Assembly: GCA_907163345.1 (NCBI GenBank)
Contig: CAJQUN010000003.1
Span: forward strand, 10,148,821 to 10,212,820
DNA from: Haberlea rhodopensis
Lineage: Eukaryota; Streptophyta; Magnoliopsida; Lamiales; Gesneriaceae
DNA length: 64,000 bases
Direction: 5' to 3'
This document shows positions 21,252 through 33,738 of the stretch, piece after piece (the first letter of the stretch is position 1; each line of letters opens with the position of its first letter). The notes beneath the pieces were generated by a model. That model saw only the letters and a program-made list of their open reading frames with translations, was not told the DNA's origin and ran no database searches. The position numbers and the translations under genes were made by a program.

Positions 21252-21944
21252 GATAGACAGATGATTGATATGTGCATTTATTAAATTAATTTGGAACGAT
21301 CTATTAAACAAAACGGGTTTTTAATTGATGGTTTTTTTCTTTTGGTTTTTCTTAAATACCAAAGTTTCAGTTCATATACCTGTGCGTATCAAAAGATATG
21401 CCACAACCTCGCACTCTTGCGACAATACCAACATCTTTGTTTGGCTTCTCATATATATGTATGTCAATTGGGCTGTGGGTACCTTTTTTCTTGTTTCTAT
21501 GTTTCAGCTGCACATCAACTATATTAATTCATCTTGTGTTTTGTGTAAATGGTGTTTTGTGTAAATGGAATTATGACTTGGTTTTCTTGATAAGCTCTGA
21601 ACTCGCGTGAATAGTATTTTATCGATTATTGGTAGAGATAGTGTCAAATATTTTTTGCTTACATTTGTTCGAATGCATGTATTTATAAGAGTGTCTATCT
21701 CGTACAGAAATCTCGGAAATTAGAACAGAGATGCCCATATGTATTTTGTGTACCATGAGCTTGTTGAAATGCTTACAGGATGGTTCCACAACAACAACGA
21801 AACAAAACCAAAACAGATATTGTTACTTGATTATCCAATCACCATGTTTAATATTGTAGTAGATTATACTGTGATCATATTTACTCATCTGGTGCATCAC
21901 ATTCTTCAGCTGGTGACTCCCTAAGTGTTATCAACCATTCCATT
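21252..21944 (+). other. Upstream region of PPR2
   Basis: Near-identical to the region before PPR1. A one-base deletion near 21850 relative to PPR1 closes the upstream reading frame, which supports the ATG at 21945 as the start. No other gene. Confidence 0.55.
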
Positions 21945-23387
21945 ATGATCAAGCTAAGTCACTGTCTATCTAGACGTTGCATGGAAGGACTTGTAGTTAT
22001 TAGAATGTATAGTTCAACAGAAGTAAAGCAAGATTCAGCTGATATAACAAAGAGGGTCTGCAAAATTATTTTGTCCTGCTCCAAATCAGGGCTTGATACT
22101 TCGCTCAACCAGAGTGGCATCCGAGTTTCTGAAGATATTGTTGAAAAGGTCCTTGAAAAGTTTGAAAATGCTGGCATGCTGGCTCATCGGTTCTTCGAGT
22201 GGGCTGGCAAGCAACGGAATTACAACCATAGTGTTAGAGCTTACCATATTATGATCGAGTCTTTGGCAAAAATAAGGCAGTATGAGATAGTGTGGGATCT
22301 TGTAAACTGCATGAGCAGCAAGGGAATGCTGAACATTGAAACCTTTTGTATTATTATGAGGAAGTATGCAAGGGCCCAAAAAGTGGATGAGGCTATTTAT
22401 ACATTTAACATAATGAAGAAGTATAATGTGCCTCCAAATTTGGCTGCATTTAATGGTTTGCTGAGTGCTTTGTGCAAGTCGAAGAATGTTAGGAAGGCTC
22501 AGGAGATTTTTGATGGCATGAAAAATCAATTTCTTCCTGACTCAAAAACTTACAGCATTTTGCTTGAAGGGTGGGGGAGGGCACCAAATTTGCCTAAAGC
22601 CAGGGAAATTTTCAGGGAAATGGTTGATGCTCATTGCCCTCCGGATATCGTGACCTATGGAATCATGGTTGACATTCTTTGCAAGGCAGGAAGGACTGAT
22701 GAAGCAGTTGAAGTTATGAAAGAGATGGAATTTGGTGGTTGTCAGCCGACATCTTTTATTTATAGTGTTTTGGTCCATACATATGGGATTGAAAGTAGAA
22801 TCGAGGACGCCATAAATACCTTTTTCCAAATGGAAAAAAATGGAGTTAAACCTGACGTGGCAGTGTATAATGCCTTAATTAGTTCTTTCTGTAAAGCAAA
22901 TAAGTTCCAGAACGCCTACAAGGTTGTGGCTGAGATGCATAATAAGGGGGTGAGTCCTAATTCAAGGACTTGTAATATTCTCATGAATGGTTTGATTGAT
23001 CGTGGGGAATCTGATCAGGCTATTAAGGTGTTCTGTAAGTTGTCCAAAATATGTGAACCAGATGCCGACACTTACACTATGATGATAAAGATGTTTTGTG
23101 AGAGGGAAGAATTTGAGATGGCTCTCAAGGTGTGGAGATATATGAAAAACAAGCAGTTTACTCCTGGCATGCACACATTCTCTGCATTAGTTAACGGCTT
23201 AATCAACAAGGCCGATGTCTCTAGGGCATGTGTTTTAATGGAAGAAATGATAGAAAGAGGACTCCGACCCGGTAGGCATACATTTGGGAAGCTGAGACTA
23301 CTACTTTTGAAAGAAGGCAGAAATGATGTACTTGATTTTTTGCATGAAAAGATGAATCTTTTGGTTAAGGATCCGTTATATGATTGA
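21945..23387 (+). CDS. P-class pentatricopeptide repeat protein, copy 2 (480 aa)
   Basis: Same length and architecture as PPR1: a predicted mitochondrial presequence (MIKLSHCLSRRCMEGLVVIR), about 70 non-repeat residues, then some ten P-type PPR motifs and a short C-terminal tail ending KDPLYD. I count only a handful of replacements against copy 1, for example S/C near residue 9, E/D in KAQEIF, F/L in NTFFQM, H/A in AEMHNKG and N/I near the end. Both reading frames are fully open, so neither copy shows decay. The likely job is binding a specific mitochondrial transcript, as inferred for At1g77360-like proteins; the target is unknown. Confidence 0.93.
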   Translation: MIKLSHCLSRRCMEGLVVIRMYSSTEVKQDSADITKRVCKIILSCSKSGLDTSLNQSGIRVSEDIVEKVLEKFENAGMLAHRFFEWAGKQRNYNHSVRAYHIMIESLAKIRQYEIVWDLVNCMSSKGMLNIETFCIIMRKYARAQKVDEAIYTFNIMKKYNVPPNLAAFNGLLSALCKSKNVRKAQEIFDGMKNQFLPDSKTYSILLEGWGRAPNLPKAREIFREMVDAHCPPDIVTYGIMVDILCKAGRTDEAVEVMKEMEFGGCQPTSFIYSVLVHTYGIESRIEDAINTFFQMEKNGVKPDVAVYNALISSFCKANKFQNAYKVVAEMHNKGVSPNSRTCNILMNGLIDRGESDQAIKVFCKLSKICEPDADTYTMMIKMFCEREEFEMALKVWRYMKNKQFTPGMHTFSALVNGLINKADVSRACVLMEEMIERGLRPGRHTFGKLRLLLLKEGRNDVLDFLHEKMNLLVKDPLYD

Positions 23388-26300
23388 GATTTTTATTGAT
23401 GATGAATTGTTAATATTGTTATGTTTTCTCATATGGATTGTGCATTTGGCCTGAAACGAGGAGTTGGCAATCAATCTCAGAAGCTTTCTTGCACTCCAGA
23501 AATGTAATGTCTGAATTTCATGAATTTTCTTACCTGTTTTTCTTTAATATATTATCAGTGTAGACTGCTCGTTAGCTGAACTTCAATTGTCATAATCAGC
23601 ACAAACATTTTATACGTGAATTAATTAGTTGGGAAATCCAGTTCATAAATTTCCCCAGTTCTTTTATATCAGTTCAGTTTATGCTCGACTTGATTAAGCC
23701 TTAGAATATATCATGTAACAAGTGCGTTGGACTCTATGAAGTGGTGTTGCCTTTATTTATAATCATGTCAATGTAGCAAAGTGACGCCGTGAATACTAAA
23801 CAAATAATGTGGCTAATATGCAAGAATTCACTCCTGTAAAAGCGGCTTAGAAATTGGATTTTATTGTGAATATTAATTAGTGATTACCAATTTTAGTAGA
23901 TGGGCATGCTATGCCAATATCTGGTAGACTCCATTGCATAATGTATCTTCTTGTTGTTGTCGATCCATTTGTCTGGCCAAGTTACAAACTGATATTTAAC
24001 TTGGTACTTATGTACTCTCCTTGCAGGTCAAACAACCATGTTAGAGGCCTAATGCCTATTCCTTGAGTAGGTAACAAGACGAAGTCCGAAGTTTTCAATC
24101 ACAAAGCCTCCATTATTCATCGGTGAGATTATGAAATCCTTATGCCTTATTGTTTTAGGCCATCTATTTATTCCATACACAAATATATGTCGCCACAAAT
24201 TATTGCCTCATTGTCCCTCACCCTATATCTCCCCTTTATCCGTGTACTAACTTCAGAGTTGTGTTTAAACGAGTACTACTTTGCACTTGCATTTATTTGT
24301 TCGGAACAAAGTCAAAATCTTTTAGATGTTCACTAAAATGAATTGATTAGTGGTTACAAAATTCATATCTGCATTGGATGATTGGACAATGTCACCTGAA
24401 TTTAGTGATATTGGATAAGATTAGATGATGCAAAGCCAGCAGTCAGTGCATAGTTCCTGGTCACAGAGCAGCCGTGTCTTTTTGGAAGGGTTCAATCTGA
24501 TGACGGAGATACTCCTGCTGCTCCCCGTCAATGAAAGTATTCACCACCCGAGGATGGGGATGATTGCACTGTGCTGTCGGAGATCATAATCGCCCGAAAA
24601 ATGGCCTCTTTTGATGTGGATCTGTGGTGTTTCATTCCAACCTCCTAGTGGTTTTTACACCAGGGATTACTTGTTTTTTTGAATGGTAAAGCCAGGGATG
24701 ATCCGGAGGATATACATAAATATGTTGTATTAGACATTGAGAAGATGGAGGGTGGTAGCAAAATGATCACAGGTAGGTTTTAGGTTTAATATTCTTGCAA
24801 GTGGTATCTGTGCTTGGTGGTGGAAGGGTGCTTGCTATTTTGTGGTACTTTTCTATTAAGTTTTACATTATTGAATGCTTGGGCACGGGGAATCACATGT
24901 GTACACACGGTTGGAGTCCTGTTTAAATATATTTCTTTTATTTAAAAATACATAAACTAACATATAAATTATTTTAGATCAATTTTAATTTGTTGATCCA
25001 TAGTTAGGTTTACGTTCACAACGATTATATTAGGGCTTCATAATGATTATATTAGGATGCTTCGAAGTCTAATTTGGTATGTAAACTTCTGAGAATTTCA
25101 ATTTCAAAATATGTTTTCATACATTGGATAAAATATTTATAATTTTTGTATTTCACGTGTACCATATATTGTTTGCCAATATGTGATGGCTTTAGCAAAT
25201 ATGTAGATTATGGATTTAAAAAGAAAAAAAAAAAAAGAAGTCAAAGAAAGTGTGTTTTGTCAATCTGAAGGTTATAGAGTGAAAAAAAAAGTCAAAAGAG
25301 GTTGTAAGTGAAATAGATATATTTTTACCAAGAATCATATTCCAAACAGTCCTAACTCCTAACAAACGACTTCGAATTTGCATAAGTTTATGACTTTAGT
25401 CTCTAAATGATCCAATTGCATGCGAAGGGATTTTGGTCCGATTATAGCAGAATTCATCGTTTTGGGATATGGGACGACGACGATCTGTCTAGGGAAATTT
25501 GATTTTGTCTTGTGACGTAATAACTACTGGAATGACATATTTCAAATGATTGAAATATCCTCAAAGATATTGTACCCAAAGACATCATCAAATAAACCAT
25601 CCGTTTATGCTTCTTATAGCATGTATAATAAGTATTATTTAAGTTATTTATAATAGGTCATTTATATTTTCAAAAAAAAAAGGTCATTTATTAATGAAAA
25701 AATTACACATAGATACCACTTTTCAAAACATGTTTCAATTTAATATAGCAAAATATTTTTTTTTCAAATAAATACATCTTCTGAAAATCTTGCTTCAACT
25801 AAATCCATTTTTATGAAACCCTAATCTAATTAGTCCTTTGATATTCCTAAAATACCCTTGTTTTAAAAACCAATTTATAACAGTTGAATTATCTCTTCCT
25901 CGTCGTGAGAGTTGGTGATGGTCGCGTGTTCAAGGAAATCAGTAATGGTGGTTAGGCGAGGAGTATGGAGCGGTGGCGGTGTTGTGGTGGAGGCGGCAGC
26001 GACTCCTTTTCGTTTTGCCAAATGTCCTTCTTCTCCAACCACAGAAAACCGACGTTTGTTTCAATTTTTGTTTGTTGTTTTTATGGTATTTTTGGATTTT
26101 AATTAACATTGAACTTTTATTTCAATTTTGGTGTACATTATGTGTTTGCTAAAAGGTCTCTTTAGGTAAACAAATTTTTTTTATAGCAAATTCGGAAAAG
26201 ATAAACAATATATCACCTCATTCCAAAGGTTTTGGATTTTTTTTCCACTTTCATTTATTTATGTACAACATACCAAGTAAAAAATAGACTCTAAATTCCA

Positions 26301-27830
26301 TTTTCATTTGTTTACATACTGTTTTCATTTCTAAACTTTCAGACAGCATGCCACTACATTAGTGGAATGATCTATAATAACATAAAAGATTCATATATGA
26401 AATTCCTGACAATATATCAGTGAGGTAACACTATCTTATCTTCTCAAATCAAAGTTGAAGAACTAACAATCTTAAACAAGCAAGCAACACACAGCGGTGC
26501 ATGTAAATTGCATGCACCACTAGTCTACATGTGCATGTAATTTATCTCAACATTTGCATTGGTTCTCAAATTACATATAAATAAGTATCATACAGTAAAT
26601 GTTAAAGACGATCACAAATAACACTTAAAAATTAAGACACGTATGTGTAATATATTATCATTTGAAAAATAATATACCTTTGTTATGAGATTATTTAATA
26701 ATTTATCATATATTATATACTCATCCATAATAAAAATTTAATTTCTAAAATAATATATTGTATCTTTAATTTATTATAAGATCAATTGTAAAAATTATAG
26801 AATGAAAAATTAATTCATATTTTTATGATTTGATCAATGTTATTTAGTTAGATAAAAACATAGTATATTAGTGCATCACCGCATATCGGTGCATTTGAAT
26901 TACACATGCATCGATAGTTTTTAGTAAGTCGGTACATGTGAATTACACGCATCTCTGAGTCTATTGGTGCATGTAAATTACATGCACTTATAGACTTATA
27001 CTATATTTAACCAAAAACAGAGCCTTTTTTATATATAATTTTGAATATTAAACATTTTTTCCCATTAATTTTTTTTAAATTAATAGCAAACTAAAATAGA
27101 AGGTTTATGACGTGAAATAACAAACTGAATATGAAAGCAACACCTAAGTCTAAAGGTGCATGTAAGTTACCCACCATTGAATCTATCGTTGCATGTAAAA
27201 TACATGCACCGATAGACTCATGAGCTATCGGTACATGTAAATTACATGCACCAACGATTTCAATATCATTACATTCTCAAAATTTTAATTCAAACAATTG
27301 ATCGAAATCTCAAATACATTATAGTTTTAAGTTTTACATTAAAAATTTACAAACAATCATTAACAAAAATTGAAATTCATAATAAATATAAAATTTTCAT
27401 TCAAACAATTGATCGAACATCTCAAATACATTATAGTTTTACGTTTCATATTAAAAATCTGCAAACAGTCATTACAAAAAAAATGAAATTCATAAGAAAT
27501 ATAAAACAAAATAAACACAATCGGTAAATATATGACAAACAGAAGAAGGGGATGATTTTGTCTTCTTGCACAACCTTTTTGTTTTCGTTTCTTTGCGACC
27601 AGTGCGCGCAGCTCCGACGCCATGGAAGGAGCGACAACTTCCGACGATTGATATTGGTGGTTGGGGTATGTGGCTATTGTGAGGGTTGGAGACTAAGGTT
27701 TTGAGTTTGAAGGAGGTAATCCAAGAAAGAGAAAAGATTATTTTTGGTCATTTTGACCAAAATTCCGAATTCCCTCTATTAATTTATATATAAATCAAAT
27801 AAAGATGTATTTCTTTATTAATTTATATAT
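23388..27830. other. Region between PPR2 and the complete KHZ-like gene
   Basis: Second copy of 5335-9595. Near-identical to copy 1 up to about 24930, then several percent to about 10% different with many indels, including about 190 extra bases at 25697-25885. Short frames here are not conserved between copies and I see no gene. Confidence 0.6.
26495..27250. repeat. Decayed palindrome cluster, second copy
   Basis: Counterpart of 8286-9056. Some palindromes are still good (26495-26517, 26973-26993, 27231-27252), but others have lost one arm or been deleted, for example the pair member near 26528. Confidence 0.75.
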
Positions 27831-27856
27831 AAATCAAATAAAGATGTATTTCCCAT
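27779..27856. repeat. 39-bp tandem duplication upstream of KHZ
   Basis: A 39-bp AT-rich unit starting TTAATTTATATAT occurs twice here but once at 9585-9620, so it arose after the 18-kb duplication. Confidence 0.85.
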
Positions 27857-27871
27857 TTCGTCATGATTTTT

Positions 27872-28062
27872 GTCGCACGTGCCTCTTTTTGGGTCGAAAG
27901 AAGATAGTGATAATGGGCCCTCAATATGGGCTTTTCTTACACCAGAGGCCCATCTAAAAGCATTATTAAGTGCACGTGACTCAGCACGAGATCTCATCGC
28001 AAGCAAGCGACATCCAACATTCAATCGCCGCGACCTCTGAATAAATAACCGTTCGCTTGCTC
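27872..28062 (+). promoter_or_regulatory. Promoter of the complete KHZ-like gene
   Basis: Same arrangement as in copy 1: G-boxes CACGTG at 27876-27881 and 27973-27978 (the second with TGACTCA), and site II TGGGCC/T motifs between about 27914 and 27953. Only a few bases differ from 9640-9830. Confidence 0.6.
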
Positions 28063-28230
28063 CTCTCCACCAACGAGAAAAACCCTTGTTTCCACATTTG
28101 GAAGCTTCTTTCTTTCGCCTCTTCATCTGAGCTCTATTTTTAAATTTTAATTTAAATTCGGATTATCTATTAGAATAAACCTGTTCTCACAGTTTGTTGG
28201 ATCTGAATTGGATCTGCGAGCTTCGGAGCT

Positions 28231-31200
28231 ATGGACACTCGCAAGAGAGGAAGAGGTGAATTCGCTTTTAATGGGAATGGCGGTTTTAAGAAATCCAAGC
28301 CAGGTTTAAATCTTTATGCTATTTTGTGGTCTTTGATACCTGTTTTGTTGTAATTTATTTTGTGTATTTGTCACATGAGTATTGTATGCTGCCGTAGACG
28401 TTGTTCATGTGTTATTGTTTTTTGTTTGCTTGCTTGGTTTCGTTCTTGAAATTGAGGTGTTTAATCTGGGTTTGGGTACTTTTTCCTTCTTGTTCTTTGT
28501 TGGCGATTCTTAAGTTTAAAGTTTCTTGGCATATGTTAGAACAAGCTCTTAGTGGATTTAAACCGTGGATATCGTTTGTTTCTGTTGGTAATATATTAGA
28601 GAATTTTCAAGGGTAAATTTGTGGATCTTTAGTAGTTTTTTTTATATGCGATGATTAAAATTATTTAATGTTCAACAAGAAATATTTTTTCGTTAAATAT
28701 CTACACTGAAATGCTTCAATTATTAGAAAATTGTTGTTTATCGATCCATCTGTGTATACTGAACAATCACTTGTGAACGTTAGCACAGCCAGCTTCTCTG
28801 TTTTGTGTTCTTTGAAAGGGATAATACTTTTTTTTCCTCTTTACTTTTTTGAACAATTTATCGTGATCAGATATTCATGTTATATTGAGCATAATATTTT
28901 TGTTTCTAGCATGTAGATGTCATACTTTATTATTGAAAGATGTGTGAGGTTTTCTTAAAAATAATTGTCATTATTAAGTAAATGGTGGTACTGTTCATGG
29001 GAGGTCCCCCACACATTTCCATGTTTAAATTCACACATGAGTAATGACAAGAATCTAAGAAAATTCTAACTCAGAAAGAGACATTAATGTTTGTCACAGA
29101 ATTGGACTCTTTATCAAGTGGTATAGGAAGCAAATCGAAGCCATGCACCAAGTTTTTCAGGTTCTAATCTCAACCCACTTAATATAAAAGTTGGAATTTA
29201 AATGTTCTTCCATTTTGCGCATGTGGTAATTACAATTTTTGTTTCTATTCTGTGTTCATTAAAATTGTTTTGGTTGGTACTTAGGGTTTTACTTGTAGCT
29301 CTCCAACACGAGTTATATAGTGGCAGTTTGTCACAATTTTTAGTACCGTGTCTTTCTGGGTGCTGAACTATTTATTATACCTTTCCGGTAACGGTGGTGT
29401 TCCCAACTCTGATGCTTTTGTAGAGAGAATCACATTTACTAACATTTCACAATCATTTGATGTCAATATAAGCAGCAATTTTTGTATACCTTACCGTTTC
29501 GATATCAATAAATTATTTTGGAATGCTTCTATATTTTCATTGTCAAAAATTCTCTCAAAGCAGCATCCCATAAGTTAAATTAGCTGGATCCATAATTTGA
29601 ATAAGGATACCACCTTTCACACATTGGTGTTTAGCTTTTTCCTTGACGAAATAATATCAGCTTATGGTGTTACATGTATTTTAGAACTTTCCCCTGTGAT
29701 GCGTCTTTGATACTAATGCTACTGGTATGGTGTAATTTGTTTATTTTTGTGTGATTGAAAAGCTTGTGGAGGTTTTGAAACAACTTTTGGGTTCTTTTAA
29801 TTTCCTTGGAAGAAAGGAAGATGATATAAAAACTGGAATTATTACTAATATTATTTTGTTTTGACATTCAGTCAATTTCTTTTTTATTATGTGATTGTAT
29901 CTTTCGTGCTCAAACTAACCATGACCTTTCTGTTAATACCACTCGCTTGCAATGCTTTCCATTAGAAATGGGAGATTTTAGTAATATAAAGGAGAACATT
30001 ATGTAATTGGGATGCACTCTTATGTCTGTTGGCAGAAGTAGCACCTTAAAATCCTTGTATTTATCCTGCCTCTTTTTTCCCTTTAAGAAAACACCTCTGT
30101 TTTTCTTTTGTTATGTGTGGGGTTGTTCATTTTTCTCGAATTGTTTTGTGTTTCCAATATTAGTCACAATCTAGCTATCATGATTTTCCAATATTAGTCA
30201 CAATCTAGCTATCATGTATGATTTCATGAGAAGGAAAAGAAAATTAAAGGAATCAATAATGCGCACAGATACCATAGCCATCCTATTCATGCCTAGGGAT
30301 GCATATGAAGTGAAATATTAGAGGGAAAAAGGTATTCAAAAGGGATTGGAATCTTAATTTTTTTCCTGGTTGGGTGAAATCCATAGTGCCTTTTTAAATT
30401 TTACCTTTTTATTATTCCTATGACTAAGGGATTTAAATTTCACCCGTTTTTATTGTCATTATGATGCATTAGATGCTGAAGCGTGCAAAGGATTATTCCT
30501 GTTTAATTTTGGTTTTTTTCTCTTTTCCTTTTTTTTTTTGTTTTGCAACTTTACCTTGTTTACCACTAATGAATGTGCTTCAATGGTATTTGCTTCTCCC
30601 ATTATGTCAAATCCCCACCAAAAATAACAAAGGATAAGGAATTCATTTCCTGTACCGCGTTTTATGGATGTCTTGGCCCCGATATTTTTACTTACTCACT
30701 AATCTTTGAACAATTTCTCACACATAGGAAAGGTCTTCTCTGTCATATGTAGCAAGCGTATTTAATCATTGGGAAGGATTTGTAATATACATAGATGAAC
30801 TAATTCTGATTATGGTAGATTTGTTTTCCCATTATTCAGTTCTTCTGGTTGTCCATTTGGTGATAACTGCCACTTCCTCCACTATTTTCCTGGTGGCTAT
30901 AAAGCTGTTGCCCAGATGATGAACTTGGTTCTTCCAGTCAACAGAATGGTGGCAGGACCACCTTCTATTCAGAATGGTTCTGCTTCTGCAGGCGTTAAAA
31001 CCAAAATATGCAACAGATTCAACTCTGCAGAAGGTTGCAAATTTGGTGACAAATGCAACTTCGCTCACGGAGAATGGGAGCTTGGAAAACCTATTATACC
31101 ATCTCATGAGGATCCTCGTGCTATTGGAGCTATTGCTGGTCGTTTTAGTTCCCCAATGGAGCCAACAGTGCCAGGACATGCAGCAAGTTTTGGTGTGTCT

Positions 31201-31587
31201 GCCACTGCCAAGATCAGTGTAGACGCTCCCCTAGTTGGTGCCATCATTGGGAAAGGTGGACTGAATTCCAAGCAGATTTGCAGGCAAACGGGAGCCAAGC
31301 TAGCGATTCGAGATCATGAAACAAATCCAAATCTCAGAAACATCGAGCTGGAAGGTACATTTGAACAAATTCAGCAAGCAAGTACAATGGTGAGGGAGAT
31401 CATAGTTACTGTTAGTTCGGGAAATGGCTCGGTGAGAGCAATTGGAGCTCCTGGAGGAGGACCTCCTACACCAGGGAGCAACTATAAAACCAAGCTTTGC
31501 GAGAATTTTTCCAAAGGGTCTTGTACGTTCGGGGATAGGTGCCACTTTGCCCATGGGGCGGCTGAGCTACGTAAAACAGGGCTATGA
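28231..31587 (+). CDS. KHZ: KH-domain CCCH zinc-finger RNA-binding protein (293 aa, three exons)
   Basis: Exons are 28231-28303, 29100-29160 and 30840-31587 with GT-AG borders; together they make 882 nt, 293 codons plus stop. The protein has three CCCH fingers of the C-X7/8-C-X5-C-X3-H type at residues 40-59, 102-121 and 265-283. A KH domain (about 166-235) carries the GKGG loop at 182-185 that grips RNA. Start MDTRKRGR and the order CCCH-CCCH-KH-CCCH match, from memory, Arabidopsis KHZ1 and KHZ2, nuclear/cytoplasmic RNA-binding proteins linked to flowering time and senescence; I cannot decide which. This is the only copy in the window with exon 3. Exon 1 splits a codon after its first base and exon 2 after its second, so exon 2 cannot be skipped in frame. 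Confidence 0.92.
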
Positions 31588-32633
31588 GTAATGTTGTTTC
31601 ATCTGCTTCGAACAAATGTAGTTGGGTTGTCATATGTAGTGCTGCTACAAACCCATAGACTATGTTATCCGCGTTCTTGTAGAAATGGATATTTGTATGT
31701 TGATTGTTTGCTATAGTCTTGGATTCGAACATGTAGAATGATTTGTTAACTTATGTTGCCTACTGTATCTCCATTAACATCGTGAATTTTTGTCCAGTTT
31801 TCATTGGATCGTGGTTATTGCAAATTCTTTAAATTATTAGCACTGAGGCATGAGAAAGTTATAGTTTAATTAAAATACATCATTATTTGATTCACAGGGA
31901 TGTCCATTTTGTATAGTTTATTTGTATTCTGTATCTTGGTGTAATATTATGTACAAATTTAAATTTTATATAGTTTCAAATACATCAATTTTAAATAAGT
32001 TATGTTGCTAATTATTAAAAAGAATGGTATAAATTCAATATTGTAGCAACGGATTTAATATTATACATTGATAGACAGATGACTGATATGTGTATTTATT
32101 AAATTAATTTGGTACAATCTATAAAAAAAAGTTGGATTTTTAATTGATGTTTTTTTCTTAAATGCCGAAGATTCAGTTCACATATCTGTGCGTGTCAAAA
32201 CATAAGCCACAACCTCGCACTCTTGCGGCGATTGGTGGCTTTTCTTGTTTATGTGTTTCAAGTATCAACTGCACATCAACTATATTAATCCATCTGCTTT
32301 TGTTTTATGTAAATGGAATTAGGACTTGATTTTCTTGATAAGCTCCGAACTCCCGTGAATAGTAATTCACCGACTATTGGTAGACATAGCTTCAAATTGT
32401 TTTCGCTCACACTTGTTTGAATATATGTATCTGTATGAGTGTCTATCCCGTAGAGGAATCTCGGAAATTAGAACAGGGACGCCGATTTGTATTTTGTTCG
32501 CCATTAGCTTGTTGAAATGCTTACAAGTTCCCACAACAGCAACGGCGGAATGAAAAAAACAGAAATTGTTACATGATTACTGCTTCACAATCTTCAGCTG
32601 GTGACTCCCTAAAGTTTTATCAACCTTTCCGTC
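31588..32633 (+). other. KHZ 3' UTR and spacer to PPR3
   Basis: Holds the 3' UTR of the KHZ-like gene and then sequence shared with the upstream regions of PPR1 and PPR2 (from about 32070). No further gene. Confidence 0.6.
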
Positions 32634-33738
32634 ATGATCAAGCTAAGTCACTGTCTATCTAGACGTCGCATGGAGAACTTGTAGTTAACAAAATGTTTAG
32701 AAGTAAAGCAAGATTCAGCTGATATAACAAAGAGGGTCTGCAAAATTATTTTTTCCTGCTCCAAATCAGGGCTTGATACTTCGCTTAACCATATTGGCAT
32801 CCGTGTTTCTGAAGATATTGTTGAAAGGGTCCTTGAAAAGTTTGAAAATGTTGGCATGCTAGCTCATCGGTTCTTCGAATGGGCTGGCAAGCAACGAAAT
32901 ATAATCACATTGTTAGAGCTTACCATATTATGATCCACGCTTTGGCAAATATAATGCAGTATGAGATAGCGTGGAAACAGCATGAGCAGCAAGGGAATGC
33001 TGAACACTGTAACCTTTTGTATTATTATGAGGAAGTATACAAGGGCCCAAAACGTGGATGAGGCTATTTATTTAACATAATGAAGAAGTATAATACGCCT
33101 CCAAATTTGGCTGCATTTAATGGTTTGCTGAGTGCTTTTTGCAAGTCGAAGAATGTTAGGAAGGCTCAGGAGATTTTTGTTGGCATGAAAAATCAATTTC
33201 TTCCCGACTCAAAAACATACAGCATTTTGCTTGAAGGGTGTGGGAGGGCTCCGAATTTGCCTAAATCTAGGGAAATGGTTGATGCTCATTGCTCTCCAGA
33301 TATTGTGACCTACGGAATCATGGTTGACATTCTTTGCAAGGCAGGAAGGACTGATGAAGCAGTTGAAGTTATGAAAGAGATGGAATTTGGTGGTTGTCAG
33401 CCGACGTCTTTTATTATAGTGTTTTGGTCCATACATATGGGATTGAAAATAGAATCGAGGACGCCATAGATACCTTTTTCCAAGTGGGAGATATATGAAA
33501 AACAAGAAGTTTGCTCCAGGCATGCAAACATCCTCTGCACTAGTTAACGGCTTAATCAACAAGGCCCATGTCTCTAGAGCATTTGTTTTAATGGAAGAAA
33601 TGATAGAAAGAGGACTCCGACCCGGTAGGTACATTTGGGTAGCTGAGACAACTAGTTTTGAAAGAAGGGAGAAATGATGTACTCGAATTTCTTCACGAAA
33701 AGATGAAACTTTTGGTTAAGGATCCGCTATATGATTGA
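32634..33738 (+). pseudogene. PPR pseudogene, copy 3
   Basis: Homologous end to end with PPR1 and PPR2, starting MIKLSHCLSRR and ending KDPLYD, but with many small deletions (for example near 32675, 32900, 32975, 33070, 33270 and 33413) that shift the frame. One deletion of roughly 300 bases near 33485 removes about three repeats. It is more distant from PPR1 and PPR2 than they are from each other, so it belongs to an older duplication. Confidence 0.92.
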
